From: Numida meleagris
Taxonomy: Eukaryota > Chordata > Aves > Galliformes > Numididae
Direction of reading: 5' to 3'
Length of the DNA stretch: 64,000 nucleotides
Assembly (NCBI RefSeq): GCF_002078875.1
Contig: NC_034414.1
Location: 6,516,965 to 6,580,964 of the forward strand
Shown here: in pieces, positions 11,601-26,600 of the stretch
How the letters are laid out: every line of letters starts with the position of its first letter
Numbering within the stretch: position 1 is the stretch's first letter
Position numbers and translations under genes: made by a program
Notes under the pieces: generated by a model
The model's input: only the letters and a program-made list of their open reading frames with translations
What the model was told of the DNA's origin: nothing
Databases searched by the model: none

Positions 11601-14600
11601 AGTTTGGGACCTTGCTGCTGTGCTGTTATTGCAGTGCTTTCCATTGCGTTACACGATGCTGTCTTAAAATCAGTGGTGGACTGTTCATATAGATATCATT
11701 ATTAGCTAGAGAACAGATTACTGAAATGATCAGTGTTAGTTAATCTAATGAAATACTGAGTTAGTTGTGTCTTTACTCCATGTGGATACGTCATTCTCAG
11801 GAAAACTTTAAAACTTATTTCAGTTCATGTAATTGTTGCTTGGGTGAAAGTTTGATCTCTGTGGCTTGATGCCTTTGCTATTCATAGAAAAACAGTTAAG
11901 GAGCAATTAACTTTTATATTGTGGACTTTTGTATCATTTTCATCTTCTAGTTAACTACCAGATTCTTAAAAGAATTACTCACTTTGTTTTAAGGAAAATC
12001 CTGATGTTTGTGTTTTATTTTCAGTTAGCTGTGTCTTGGTCCCAGCACTGCTTTGGTTTGAGGGCTGCGTGCGGGAGCAGCAAGTGCCACCTTTTCAGTG
12101 TCTATGTGTCTGGGATTAAGTATTTGCTGATAGTGTGTGTTTTCCGTTGTATGTTAAAAATTTTGAGAGGTATGTTTGGGCTCGCTGGTTAAACTGGCCT
12201 TGCTGGAGAAAACAGTGGTTTTCAGGGGAAGATAGGAATAAGAGAGAATAAGTTTATTAACTTACGAGTGTGCTTTGACTACTTGCACACAGATTCCCCC
12301 CACACGCAGGGATGTTCTCTTGGTGGGAAACCAGGCAGGTCCACCAGCTTCTGGGAGGAACAGCGAACAGTCTGCTGACTTAATTAAGTATCAATATTTT
12401 GTAAATATTCTATCAGTATTCTGCAAGTAACTTAGCATAAGCAGAACTTGCGAGGTAACAAGTTAATGCACATTTTGCTACCAAAATTTCATGAGGAGTG
12501 GGAGTACCATGGCTGCTGAGTTAGTAATACATCTGTGGCTTATGTTTATTGAAGTATTCCACCTTTTTATTTCTTTATCTACTTACTGTGAAATAATTAT
12601 TGTGTGATAGTTCTCTCCCTGCAAGTCCAGAGGAGAGGGAAGGCACTCGCTCATCTGACTGTGAGTTATGGCTCTACCCATTCTTGCTTTTTCTTACCAG
12701 CCATAAAGATCCTGTGATTCTGTATCAGTCATCTTGGCTCAGGCTAAATGGTGTTCCAAGGCACATTTTGGGGGAATATGGTGAGCTGGGAGGTCGGCCA
12801 AAGCCTCAGTCTGTTGGTGCAAGCCTTTTGCCTGTCACTGAAGGATGCTAATGCCTCATTATGCCTCTGGTTGGTTATTAGGAGGAATCTCTTCCCAGAA
12901 AGAGTGGTAACGTATTGGCACAGGCTGCCCAGGGAGGTGATGCAATCGCCTTCCCTGGAGGTGTTCAATAACTGTGGAGAAGTGGCACCTGGGGACATGG
13001 TTAGTGGGGATGGGTTGGGGTTGGACTTGGTGGTCTTAGAGGTCTTTTCCAAGCTTAACGATTCTATGATTCTTAGTTAATATTGATGTAAAACCAATTT
13101 TTCATCTCTGTTTTATATTAACTTTGGTCAGCTTAGTTACCGAGCAAAGGCAGTGGGGCTGGGACCTTCCCACCAGGCTGGCTGCTGAGAGCAAGCACCC
13201 CTGCAAGACCCGGAGCAACTGCTCCTTTCTTGGCACTGAGAGTCCCCATTTAGGCTTTGTGTTTTTATGGTTACTCGGTCAGAGGCACCCTACGCATTTC
13301 AAAGCTTTCCAAATTGAGATGTTTACCTAAATGCTTTTAATAGCGTTTTTTGTCAGGCCAGCTCAGTCATGCACTTCCCTGAGCATCTAATTCGATTTTT
13401 ACGTTAATTCTGTATCAGGGAGTAATGAGAATAGACAAAGAAAGGATAAGCGGGTCTTAAGTTATAAAACAGAACTGCCACGTGAATTTATTGCCTGTGG
13501 TTCTTTGGGACCCAGTCATCTGCTACAACTTCTTTTAATAGCACGTTCTGACTTTAATGCGATCAAAACAAATGTAGCGTTTTGTTCCTGAGTTACTGTG
13601 GGATCCTGCTGCCTCGTGGTTGGCACAGATCCGACTTGAAGTCAGTGGGAGCACTGACCCCAAAGCATGGCACGCACAGCCCACCGGGGATGTACGGCAG
13701 AGCCCTCCTGAAGGCTGCTGCTCGCATGTATGCACTTGCTTGGCTCATGGCACGATGGAGCTAGCACTTAGCAAAAATCGTGATGTTAACTTCCACAGGG
13801 TTTTGCAAATGTTAGCCTTGCCTCCTCCAGCAGCCCCTGCTGCTGGTTTTAGCATGGCAGTAAGTTGCTGGCCCTCACCCTGCTGGGCTTGTTTTTGCAG
13901 TGTTGCAGAGCCTTCAGCTGGCTCTGGGCTTACGGACAAGAGCTGATTAAAAAACAAGTGCCTTTGGAAAGGCATTGGAAATGCAGGTGTCGGTTCATTC
14001 AGTAAAAAGAAGGTGCCAAGAGAATAGTAAACAACTCCTAAAGTTTGTCCTATTTCTCCAGGCTCTGCCTGTTTGAAACAGCAATCCTGTCAGCACATGG
14101 TTTTGTTTATATGAGCACTTATTTATATGCAGTCATCCTCCTCTGTCTTGTGTGCATTGTCCTGCGGAGTTCTTATGTGCAGATTTAGCTCCTGTGTTCA
14201 TCACTGACAGTAGTTGAAACTGTTCAGCTGTCTACCACTATGCTATTGACGTTCAGTTAAAAAGGGGGGGAAAAAGCTACAAACCACTGAAAAACCCCGC
14301 GGTGCTCATCTAGAGAAGACGCAAATTCTGTCTTAGAAGCTATCTTGTAGAGCTGTCAAGCGTTCAATGTTATCCTCAAACTAGCAACTCAGGCTCGTTA
14401 TTACTGACGGCACTGAAGGTAATTTAATGATATTAATGGAAGAAAACAACTGTTTGTGAGAGTGTGTCACGGGGCTGTGGCAGATATTTGAATGATACAC
14501 CCAGTATAGCGAACTCAGATCCAAATGGAAAATCTTATGTAGTGTAGCGCTACTCATTACAGCTACTGCATCTTAAATGAGTTCATTTCTAAATACAGCT

Positions 14601-17600
14601 AGGAAATCTCATACTGACTTCTTGCAGTGTTGATTTTTCTAATCTTCAGTGCAGTTGCTGTGTTATTAGCATCATTTTTGATATGAACTGTTTACACTGA
14701 AGCCTCTAAGTGAGCCTTGGTAGTGTTACTATTTTTAACGTTCTCTTGCATTAGGGGATCTGAATTTGAAACATGCCTGGTGACTTTTGGTGTAAATGCC
14801 TGGTCCCTGTGTTTGCCTTGTCTTCTCTGGAGCTGTTGGGCAGCTTGTTTCCCATGACAGCACCAGGCTGGTGCCAGTGGCAATGTTGAGCTGCAGTGCC
14901 AGCCTGCCACGTGCCCATAGCAGGGGGTTCCTGTGTTTTGACCGGGATCGAGTTATTTTATTGCGTCTGGGCTTCCTACCAAATATGTTATGTCTTCGGT
15001 GCTACAAATGAAATAAGTGTGCTGTAATGGTATTTCATTCATTTGCTGTTAATTTATTGAAAACTGTTAAAGAAGATGGAAGTAGATTAGAACATTGCTG
15101 AACAAGACAGGAGAAGCCTGTATACTGCTTTATTGGGTTGCTGGCAGCAGCACTGCTCTTCTCTCTCAATGCTTCAGCAATACATCATGGAGTACTGTTG
15201 TTGCCTTTGCATATTTAGCAGAACTCCCTGTCGTGGAAATAAAATAGGTGAAGTATTATTAAGCTATTTATGTTGATAATTAAGTATTGAGGTGACTGGA
15301 CTTCAAATTGCAAGCATAATCAGTACAATTTACAGCTCACAGTAAAGTGCACTAATTATAGCCAAAGTATCACGTTTTTAATAGTTGCATGGAGAACTTG
15401 TGATTTTTTCTTTCTTACTTCATAGAATTATCAGGCAGCATTTCAAATTGGGGAGTGAAATCATTTTCACTAGATATATTTTTGAGTTCAATTTCTTGTC
15501 TCCTAGAAAACTGTATTAAATGTAATGTGAAATTAGTGTTTTATTTGATATGCTATATGTGGGAGTAAGGATTGTTCTATAGTTAATAGTTTAACATGGG
15601 TTTAAGTGATTTGTAGGTTATGACGTGCGTCTCCTGTGAAATTTACAGTGGCAAGACCAGTAGGGTTATACGCTGTAAACTGTTGTGTTCATGCATTACA
15701 ACTGTACTATTAATTTTTACCCTGCTGTGATTCACCCACTCCTCTATGGTCATATATCTGGAGAGAACAAATATCATATTTGGACAGGACAAGTGGGCTG
15801 GCAGCTCCTGGCTTGGACAGGTAAGTTCTTGGCAGGGTAAAGAAATGGCTGGAGGGCTGGGCCGAGAGAGTGGTGGTGAATGGAGTTAAATCCAGCTGGC
15901 AACCGGTCATTAGTGGTGCTCCCCAGGGGTTGGTATTGGAGTCCATCCTGTTTAACATTTTTATTGATGATGTGGATGAGGGAATTGAATGCACCTTCGG
16001 TAAGTTTTCAGATGACATGAAGTTGGGGATTGTGTTGATTTCCCTAAGGGTAGGAAGGCCCTACAGAGGGACCTGGGCAGGCTGGGTTGATGAGCTGATG
16101 AACCAATGGGATGAAATTCAAACAAGACTAAGTGTTGGATACTGCACTTTGTCCATGACAACCCTATGCAATGCTACGGGCTTGGGGCAGAGTGGCTGGA
16201 AGACTGTGTGGAGAAAAAGGATTTGGGGACATTGGTCAGCACTTGACTAAACATGAGCCAGCAGTGTGCCCAAGTGGTCAAGGAGGTCCAATAGCATCCT
16301 TGGCTTGTATCAGAATTAGTGCAGGCAGCCAGCAGGAGCAGGGAAGACATTGTCCCCTTCTACTCAGCACTGGTGAGGCCATGCTTTGAGTGCTGTGTTC
16401 GGTATTGGGCTCCTCACTACAAGAAGGACATTGAGGCCCTGGAACATGTCCTGAGGAGGGAAACGAAGCTATGAGGGGTCTGGAGCACAGATGTTATAGG
16501 GGTTGGCTGAGGGAACTGGGATTGTTTGTTCTGGAGCAGAGGAGGATCAGGAGGGGTATTATGACTCTCTACAACTGCATGAAAGGAGGTGGTGAGGAGG
16601 AGATTGGCCCCAGGAGGGACTGGCTTCAAGTTGGGCCAGGTTGTGTTGAGGTTGGATATTAGAAAGAATTTGTTCTCAGAGAGGGGTGGGATATTTGAAC
16701 TGGCTGCCTAGGGAGATGGTGGTGTCACTGTCTTTGGTGGCGTTTAATGAAAGGGCCGTAGTACTTAGGGGCATGGTTTAGTGGGCAGTGTTGGTGGTAG
16801 ATGGACATCTGCACTAGATGATCTTAGAGGTCTTTTCCAATCTTAATGATTCTATGATTCGTTACCTTAATGCAGAGGGTTGAGACTTGAGAACCTCTTT
16901 GTGTGGTAGTTGGTGTTGCTGTTGTTTCATTGCTGTAACACTGGAGCACTGAAATAATGTTAGGCTACAAAGAGGGTGCGGAAGTCTGGAATGAGATCAG
17001 CTAAGTTTGCCTTTTCACGTCAGTCCTGTCTGGAATGCTGTAATGTATATGTCAAAGAATAATCTTCAGTTTCATGGTGTCTTCTCTAAATTGATTTTTT
17101 AAGCCACTGAAGACTTTTATTTATTTTGATAAGACTGGATCAAGAAGTAGGAATGCAGCAGGGCTATGAAATGAAGGAATTTGTTATCTGAGACTGCTGT
17201 ATCAGTTCTTGCGGAATCTGGAAGATGTTTTCTGCTGTGGGCAATGAATTGCAGAAAGGGGAAGGTCTCTTGGGACAAGTCAGCCGAGACAGGCTTTGTG
17301 CTTCTTGAATGTAAAGGGTGAACACAAGAGCTTCTTCATGATGCAACGTGAATAATTTAAACCAGATTTGGGGATTCTTCTGTGTGTCTTGTTGGACAAA
17401 TCTAATGTCTAATTTTCAGTTTTTAAGAGCTTTGCCAACAGTGCTGAATTCTAACAGATCTTGAGTGAGTGGGTTGTGTTCTTTTTTTTTTCAGATTTGT
17501 AATGAGTGGGTTTTGCTGCATATGTATAGGGATAGTAGAAGACATTTTGACAGTAAGACAGCTCCATTTCTGTATTTCACACCCCTACTACAAAGCATCT

Positions 17601-20600
17601 ACATGCTTACATTTTTCAAAGGAAGAGCTGCAGTAATTTCTGAGAGGACAAAAAAGAAAATTTCCTTCCTAATTTCATTTTCTTTTTTTTTTTTTAAAAA
17701 GTTGTATTCAAGTGTTTCATCTCAGTATCTCCAAATTTGATTTAAGGATAATCTGTTTCTAAAAACTTCTCTTGAACATTCCAGTTCAGCAGCCACACAA
17801 GGAAGTCAAAATAGGGCATTGTGAACAAAATTGAGTAACCTCAGCTCCAGGAGTCACCACGAGCAATGCCTGTGTTATGTCATCTCCTTAACATTGGCTG
17901 TGTCTACACCAAAGCTGCCGATAAGATCTTAGTCTTCAGTTGGTTATGATTTATAATGCTTTATAAGGGCTTCAGAGCATTTGTTCCCTTTTCAGGGGGG
18001 AATGTAAGCTGCTAAGGAGGATCAATGTCAGGATATGGTGTGGCAAAAATGTTTAAATATTGTAATGTTAATAAATTTTCACAGGTTTTCCCCCAGAGCT
18101 CTTTAGCATTGTTAAAATGAACAACTCTAATTACAGAATATTTGTTGAGGCTGTGATGACTCAGCACTGGAGCAGGAGCACTGCCTTTCTGTGCTTGGAA
18201 ATGCTTCTCTCATTTTTGTGGCATAAGTGACTTGAGCAGACGCCATAAATGCAGCTGTGATTTTGGTTGCCCCAACCAGTCAATCTTCCTGATGCCTCAA
18301 AAGCCTATCAGCCATTTTTAAGTCTTTTAGTGCATGACAAAAATTAAGTACTTTGTCTATTTAGAAAATGTCTGCTTCATAGCGAACAATTCTGCAGTGA
18401 CAGTTTGCTATGCTCAGGTTGGAATATTTTTTTGGTTCATTATTGAAACAAAAATCTGAATATTTCCTGCACTATTTGCAGCGGTAACGCTAATGCTGAT
18501 CGAGGCATCTGTTCAAGTGCAGAATATGCAGTGGAGAAGCATGTAGTTTGCAACTATTACGTAGTACCTACTCCAGTTAATTTTGAGGGTTACAGTGAGT
18601 GTTAAATGAATGCCGTTCTTGACCTGGATTTCTGGGATAGCAAACCTCAGGAGAATACCCCCATAACATTTTAGAAGGATGGAGAAATTAGACAGCGGAG
18701 CCCTGTGCGTATTCCTACAGGGTCATTCAAAAGTTCTGCGGGGAACAGATCATCTTTTTGTCAAGAAGATTAGTAGAGAAGAGTGTCTCTTGCATCATAA
18801 TTCCTACATGTACAATGGCACAGTTACTACTCTGTGCGTGACTTTGAAATCCTTTACCGTATACCTTTCAAGACTCATTAGAAGGCCCTAAACCAAGAAT
18901 GAGGAGAAATGGCATCATGCGGTTGTCTGGAAGAAAGCACTAGTGAAGAAACAGCTTCACAAAGGAAGATCACTCATACATTGATTAAAAAATACACTAA
19001 TAACAGAAGCTTTTGTCAAATATGGTGCCTTCTGCAGAAGGAGTGGAACTAAAGATTTTTCAGAAACATGGCACCGGTACTTACATTCATTCCTGTGGCA
19101 GGAACCAGTCTTTCTGCTACCCAAGTGAACGCTTTATGCCTTCTCCAGTAGAGGCACCAGCTGCCATAGGCACTGCTCTAAAGCAAAACCAAGGCCAACA
19201 TTTTTTTGAGGAATGGAGATTTCCAAATATGTGTTTTTCTCTAGAATGTAGGGGTAGAGCTGTAGGACCTTCCAGGAAGATATCTGGAAGGTAAAAAGCA
19301 AATTTTGCACAAAATGAGCTTGGCTGTGGGAATTAGGTTTTATAGATGTGGCCAAATCATGAGCAAGTTTTTTTCCTTAACAGCATTATAAACTGCAATT
19401 TGTGTTTAGATGTCTCTGTACTTGTGAGAAATCAGAGTCCTCTTGCAGAGAGGAAAGACCAAAGCACTAAATTGTTTCATTAAACTCTATAGACATCCTA
19501 ATTAAGCAGGTCAGCTCATTTCAGACTTAATTTTATATCAACACACCTAACAGACTTTGTGGAATTGGAGGTCACCTGCATAGTGTGATGGCAGAGTGCA
19601 TGAGACTTAAAACCACAGAATCAATGCTAAAACAGGAACCCCTCCTTAGCACTTTGTGAAATTATTGGCAATATTATTTTTTAACATCTGTTACGGAATA
19701 CTTCGTTCTCAGAAGACAACATTCGAGTGCTATGTCAGAGAAAAGAGAATTTAAGAGTCTGCTGCGTGGTGATGATCTTTGTGGTTTGGAAATCCTCAGA
19801 TGAGGAGGCTGCACACAAATCACTGTGATGAGGCCAGTCTCCCAGCTGACCTGGAGTCCACTCTGCCACTCGGAGCTGTTGTTCTTGCACTGCCTGTGCC
19901 TGCAAATTACCTCGGGTGTGCAGCTGCTAGAAAATGTGTTTGCGCTAACCACAATGATGATCTCTCTGAAAATGTGTGTGTCAGGGTTCTCTCTGCTTCT
20001 GCAGTCTGAAAGAATGCTTTTGAAGCTGAATTCCACCTGTGTCTGCAATGTTGGTGTGATAGATGGGGCACAGTCACAGGGAGAAGGACTTCATGATATT
20101 GCACACCTTGATCAGGTGGTCTCTATGCAGGGTTTAAGTCTCTGGCAAACTTTGTGGAATGAGATATATGAGAGAGAAGAAGTTCTGCCTGTCAATAACT
20201 CCAGAGAGACATTTCTCTTCTCCTGTGCAGTACAGTAAGGAATAGTCACAATCTCCAGCATGTCAGCCACTTCCTAGCCAGCAATTCCGTAGCATGCCCT
20301 TCCTGTGGTGACTTTTGCTGGGAGGCATGGACAGCAGCCTGCGTCCAAATAAAGAGCTGTATCTTTGCAAAGCTTTATTCTGTTTCCATGACTCCTTGAG
20401 GACACATTACTCCTTGAGGCCAAACAACTCCTTGAGGCCAGCTGTCTTCTTCAGTGGAAAAGTTGGTATCTGCACTTTTCAGCGCTAAATAGAGTGGGTT
20501 ATACAGGAATGTGTGTAGTGTTAGTGCACCAGGTTGGGCAGTCAGCTACAGCACCTTTAATGATGGAGATTCTAAAGCCTTTCTGGGCTATCTGAGTATT

Positions 20601-23600
20601 TACACACACCAGTAAGACTTCAGGTCTTCATGCTGAACAGCCCCAGCTCTCAGGCTCTCCTGACATGACAGACACTCCAGGCCCTTCATCACCCCGTGTG
20701 ACATTTGCTAGACTCTTTCCCGTACGTCCCACGTCTGTTTTGTACTGAGGATCCTGGTGTTGAACTCAGGATGCAAAGGAAGCCTGAAGAAAGGTAGCTT
20801 TTTATGAAACAACTCCAAAAATAATGAATGGGTCCATTCAAATTCATCCCTTCGGTACCACTGCTAGTGGTTTAAATCAAGTTACTTTGCGTCCTGTGCA
20901 GGTACGTAGAGGCTCGGTTGGTCTTGCAGCTTCAGTCTCCCCATTGATATACATGTCAGAGTTATTCCACAGAATAGTACCTTAGCTCTGCTCCACTGAA
21001 GGGTAGCGGCCCACTTCGTCGAAATCTGTTCTTCGCTGATACAATCCACTTGACCTGATTGAAGGCCTACATTGTTACTGGCATTTTTCCTGGCTTACCT
21101 CTCTCTTCCTCTTCTGCTGTTGCCCTTAGGATGTCAGGTGGTACCAAGGGTTTTGCACACTGCAGGTCTCTCTGCTCCAAGTAATCTCCCGCTGGTATCT
21201 GCCAGTTTTGACTTCCCTCAAGAGGCAAGAGCTCTTTGACTAGATGAAAATGTGCCAGTTGTAAGGCTTACAGCAGCTGAAGTACTAGATGATTTCATAT
21301 GCGAGTACAAAACGAAGTGAATAGCTCATTGGAAGAACTCCATTAGACAGCAGCGAAAATGTGGGGTGATGCTGACCATCCACATGCAGTTCTGGAGCCT
21401 GATCAGGATGGCTTCTTGAAGATGCATCTGGAATTTCTCCAGCTAGACTTACTTTGAAAGGGCAGCATAACAATGTGGACTCCATTAGTACTCAAGGTTC
21501 ATCAAGAATTTTCATTGCATGCGTTGGAAAAGTTTTAGCTGTATTTTGTTTCAAAATGGAAGTTAGCTGTTAGTGACAGCTGGTGGTATTAGCACTGGAC
21601 AGAACTGAGTGTGCTGCAGTCAGGCACAGTGCAAAAATCTTGACATAGTCTTGTCACTTTCTATCTCTTGCAAACACATGTCTTTGCTGCTTTAGTCCTA
21701 CAGTGAATTTGACCTTATACTGTGTCAGTCAACCTGCTGACTGTATAAATATCTCTAAATCTCCAGGTTGAGACCATCATTGTAGCTTTACTTTCTCCCA
21801 TATTTCCTCTCAATGTGCCAATAGCAACTTCAGTGCTTCCATTTCACTTGATGCTAGAGTTGGCTGAGTCACACCTGTCACTTTTAATTTACTTGTTCCT
21901 AAACTGTGCTCTTAGACGAACTGCTAGCGGCAGAGAAAATCGACATGGTTGCTGGAAGAACATTGAAACTTTCAGTACACTTAACAAAATAATCTCTGAA
22001 ATGACTGATGGAGTTTCTTAACTGTTCTAGTCAATCTGGTATTAGGTTTTTGCCACATAATTTACTTTTCTGCAGTATTTGCTGATTTTTCAGACACTTT
22101 CCGAGGTCTGTTGGTAGGAACCTCCTGGTTAGTTGCAGAATGTTAAGATTTCACTCACTTCTGTTTATAACTTCAGCTCTGTCCTGTGCTTCCTCTCCTT
22201 AGGGACAGATAAACAAGATCTGTAAATTCTTTATCTCCCACTGCAGCAAGATTTAAGTGGGGAAAATAATCCTTAAAAGGAACTAATTGAGCAGCATATT
22301 TTTCAATTTTGAATTATTCAAACTGTGACTGATTAGAAGCAGCAAATGATGAAACATGGCGTAACGGAAATGCTGAGTCATGGCCTGAAACCAGTGATTG
22401 AGCACCTGGTGGGAAGGCAGGGCCAACCCAGGGCAGCTCAGGTGCAAGGAATGCACCTGAGGAATGTGCATGGGGAAAATGGGGGAAATGATCAGACCTC
22501 ATTTAAGGGTTGGCAGTGGAGGTAAGGGTATATTGTTGGAGATCCCTGTGTACCTGAGACCTTCCAAGGGTAAGCAGCTTCTTTCCTTTGTTTCCGTGCC
22601 CATGGCTGTTGCATTTGTGCAAATCCTCACTTGCTGCAGCCTGGGACTTTGCTACTTTGCTGTCATTGCTGCACTTTCCATCGCATTACAGCGTTGCACA
22701 TGGAATGTGAGAAGAGTAGAAATTCAGATTAGAAAGCATTTTCTGCCCTTCCTGCAGCAGCTTGGTGATTTAGGGTACCTTTAGGCGGTATTTTCATGCC
22801 AGAAATTGCCTGTGTGGGTACCAAGCAGTCCACTCAATCTGGTGATTGTGTTTCTGGAGGACCAGTTGATTTGTTCACACAACTTCTTCCTGACCTGTGA
22901 AGCCTTGCTTGGGATGCTCTGTTAAAACAAGTAGCAGTTTTTGTACTCAAGACTTTGCTGATGTCTAGTTTCTACGCTTTCATCATACTTGCATTTTCAA
23001 GCTTTCTTGGAGCTTGAGAAATCCTTGATTGTACTCACCTGTGCTTCCCAAGTGCTGTAAAATCTTTCTTACGGGTGTGAGTAGTTGTGTTGGCTTCTAT
23101 GAGAAGCGACTCAGTGCAGAGCATCGAACTTCCTTCTTCAGTGTGTGCAAGAAGAGCTAATTGATTAACATTTTTTTTTTCTTGAGGTGTCCTGTGCCCT
23201 ATAGTCAGATTCAATATTGATTGCTGCCAGAGCATTGTAGGGGACTTGGCAGATGTTAGTAGAAAATGTTTATTGACAAAGGAAATCCAAATGTGATCAA
23301 CTGATGTGCTAATTTCAGATTTTATTATAAATAAGCTGCAAGAAAATCTCACTTAGATGCCTCAGAAATGGTGCAGTATGCCTCAAAAAGTGCTGAAAAC
23401 ATCAGTGGAAACTGTGAGGCTGTCCATTTGAAGCACTTGCTGAGTCCTAAACTTTGTGTAGGAGAAAATATTACTGTCTTATCCACTGCTTTTGGGGAAT
23501 TGGTTTTTGGAAAACTCATTTTCTGTGTTCTGATACCTTATGAAGCATTCTGAGAGAAACAGTGCCCTTTCTAATGTCTAAGCCAGAAAGTGTTCTGGTA

Positions 23601-26600
23601 GGCACAGCCCATGAAATCAGTCCTGCAGGCATCCGCAAGCATGAAAGGAGTAGGGGTGGTATGTGGGAAGGATACAGTTGAAGGTAATGGGAAGGGAACT
23701 AAAGGGCGCGGTGTCAGAAAGATGGGGTGTGAGAGAAGCGTGGCCCTGCTGATAAATTTCTGATGGGGTGTCTGACAAATGCACTCCTCTGGGCAGCTCT
23801 TCCTTCCACCAGTTTACAGTGAGGAAGGTACATTGCTGTAGTACTGCAGAGGACATCAACCAATATGTTTTTTTGTATTTGTTACCTGCAGTAGACTTAT
23901 TGCTAATGTACTCTTTAAACTAATAGGTAAAGCATTTCTAAGATTATGTATGTTAACCTCCCTTGCTGTTTTCATAGGAAGGGAAATAATAGCATTTCCT
24001 CTTCTAGTTGTCACCCTTTATTCATGAATGTCAGTGAACTTTTGCAAATGTTAAATTAATTCAGGTGAGACCTGATCACTTTTTACGCATCCTGCAAGTG
24101 GAGCACAAAAGCACGGAGTGATTAAAATGCCTTCCAGAGGAGCACACAATGAATTATTGTCAAAAGCTGAGCCCCAGAGTCCTGAATTCATTTTGAGTTT
24201 GCAGACATCCCCCCATGTTATTCCCTTGAGTGACACTGAATTTACAGAACCCACAAACTGCAGGTATCTTTTACCTCTGATTTGACTACAGCATTCTTAA
24301 TTGAAGACTATTTGCCATGTATAGAAAAGAGACATCGGTATCTTGATTTATGAGTCCCAGGTTGGTAGGAGCTGGTATAACAATGCAGCAAGGACATATG
24401 TGTAGAGGACACTGCAGTACAGAAATGTTCTGTGACCGTGATGCAGGTAAGTTCTTAGGCACACATTTAAGAAAATACCTTTCTAAGTGGAATATAATTG
24501 CACCACATACATTTTTAGCTGGCAGCATTCAGGTGAGTATCTGCATGCTCTGACTGTTTAAATGTAAACCAAGCTTCAGCCCTGAAATCCTCCATCTTTA
24601 CAGCCTCATTTTTAGAGGGAATGTTTCTTCATGTTCTGATGTAGCTGGTTGCTGATTTATTTCTATAATAAATAATTTTAATAGTTACATTTCATCTATT
24701 ATACTAGTCTATGCATTTTGTGAAAATACCAACTTCTCCCTGAGATAGCCTTGGAAAAAAATCCTGGTATAGCTTGTCTGTCTTACCTTTCTGTGCCAGC
24801 TGCCTTTTTAAAACCACGTTCATCTCAATTCGTAAGGAGTCCGATGTCAGATAGTACTATAGTTCTTTTTCAGCTTGGCAATTTGAGTTTAAAACTTACT
24901 TTGTATTTCATTGTTGTCCAGACAGTAGGATTAGTTTTAGGGCTGTACTGTCACATTGCATACATGCAGTGTTACTTCAACTTGTGTTTCAGAAAGGGGA
25001 AACAATTTGTGTGACAGGTGTGGCTGCATGATCTTTGCTTTCTTGGTCCCACCATGTCAGTTCTCTTCTCGCACTCTTCCTGCTGGTACACAGCACTTAC
25101 GTCCCACTCGTCTCCTTCTGTCCTGCCTCTTGTACCCACCTACCCTCTGCTCCAGCCCACAAAGAACTCCTGTTTGCGGTACGAGGTCTCTGCCTGCTTT
25201 CTGTGGAAGCTTGATTTTCTGTTCTGTGAGTAACAAGGGACCAAAACCACACTGGGCATGGTGCTGCTGTTGCTTAAATACTGCACTCAGCATTTACTCC
25301 AAGGGGATCTCAGTTCCTTTTTTTCTAAGCACTTAAATCTATACCAAAGAGAAATCACCAGTTCTCTCTTAAATGAGGATATTTTCCAGGCAAGATAATC
25401 ACAAGTAACAAAGTTGTTTAGAATGCTAATTAATTGCAAGGTGACTTTATTCATTCTCCCATTTAAGAACGTGTAGTTCTGTAAGAGTGGCCGGATCTTT
25501 CCTTAGTGTGTGATTTGACGTTTACATCGATTTATAACAGATAAAAATTCCTCTAGAAAAGCATGGATCTCTCTGTAACTAGGAGCGGGCCAGAAATACA
25601 GATAATCAAATGCACATTCAAACCTGCTGTGTAAATGAAGAGCATTTTTAAAAATACGCCATTTGTCTTTTTTCCTTCTGCAGAGAAATCATCCATTAGC
25701 CATGTGGATTTCTGCTAAATGAGATGGTTGTTGCATTCAATGGCAACAAAGGAAAATTCTAATTCTAATGAGTTTTAATGACTTGTTTCAGCTATTTTTA
25801 ACTCCTTGCAATCAATAGCTGACTTTTTCCTAATTCAGCATAAATGATTATATCTCCCCATCCGGCACCAGAGGAAACTTATAAAGCTTATTGTTTCCCA
25901 TATTAACCATTTTAAGACTTTTTTTAATTAAAAAGTGGAAAGGTGACAATTATTTGCAATAGGTTTTTGCTGTCTTGGAGTTTACAGGTGCGGTCTGAAG
26001 AGACTATGCCTCTGTTTTTTGTACAGTTTTGGATAAATAGCGATACCTATTAAGTTATGAAGTGGTAAATTGTATGTTTCAAAGCTAAATGCATGGATAC
26101 AATTGCTCAGAATGTAGTTAGAGTGAATGCTTTTTTTTTTTTGCTTGGGGAATGGATGAGATAATGGAGTTCTGTTAGAGACAGCATTCTTGGTGATAAA
26201 ACTTCAAACAAAACCTCATCACTAATACATACCATGTTTTCCAGGTTTTCAAAATAAGAGGGCTTCTCCAAAAGTAATGCCACCTATTGTATGACATTGG
26301 CCCATGACATCAGAGGTAGATGGTGGTATAGCAGTAGAGCTGGAACCTTGCTGCCGATAACCCATGTGGTTGCCATGTGACAGATGGCAGTGGAGGGGCA
26401 GTCTGACGGAATGGTGTCTCACATGGAAGTGTGAATAAAGTGAAGGTGTGGGACTGAATTCCTTCATGCGGGAAAAATGGCACCCACTGACACTTATCAG
26501 CACTTGCTGAACACTTATGGAGACCAGCCAGTGGATGTGAACGCGGTGAGGGGTGGGTGGTGCGTTTCAGGAGTGGCAACAGCAACATCAAAAAATAAAC

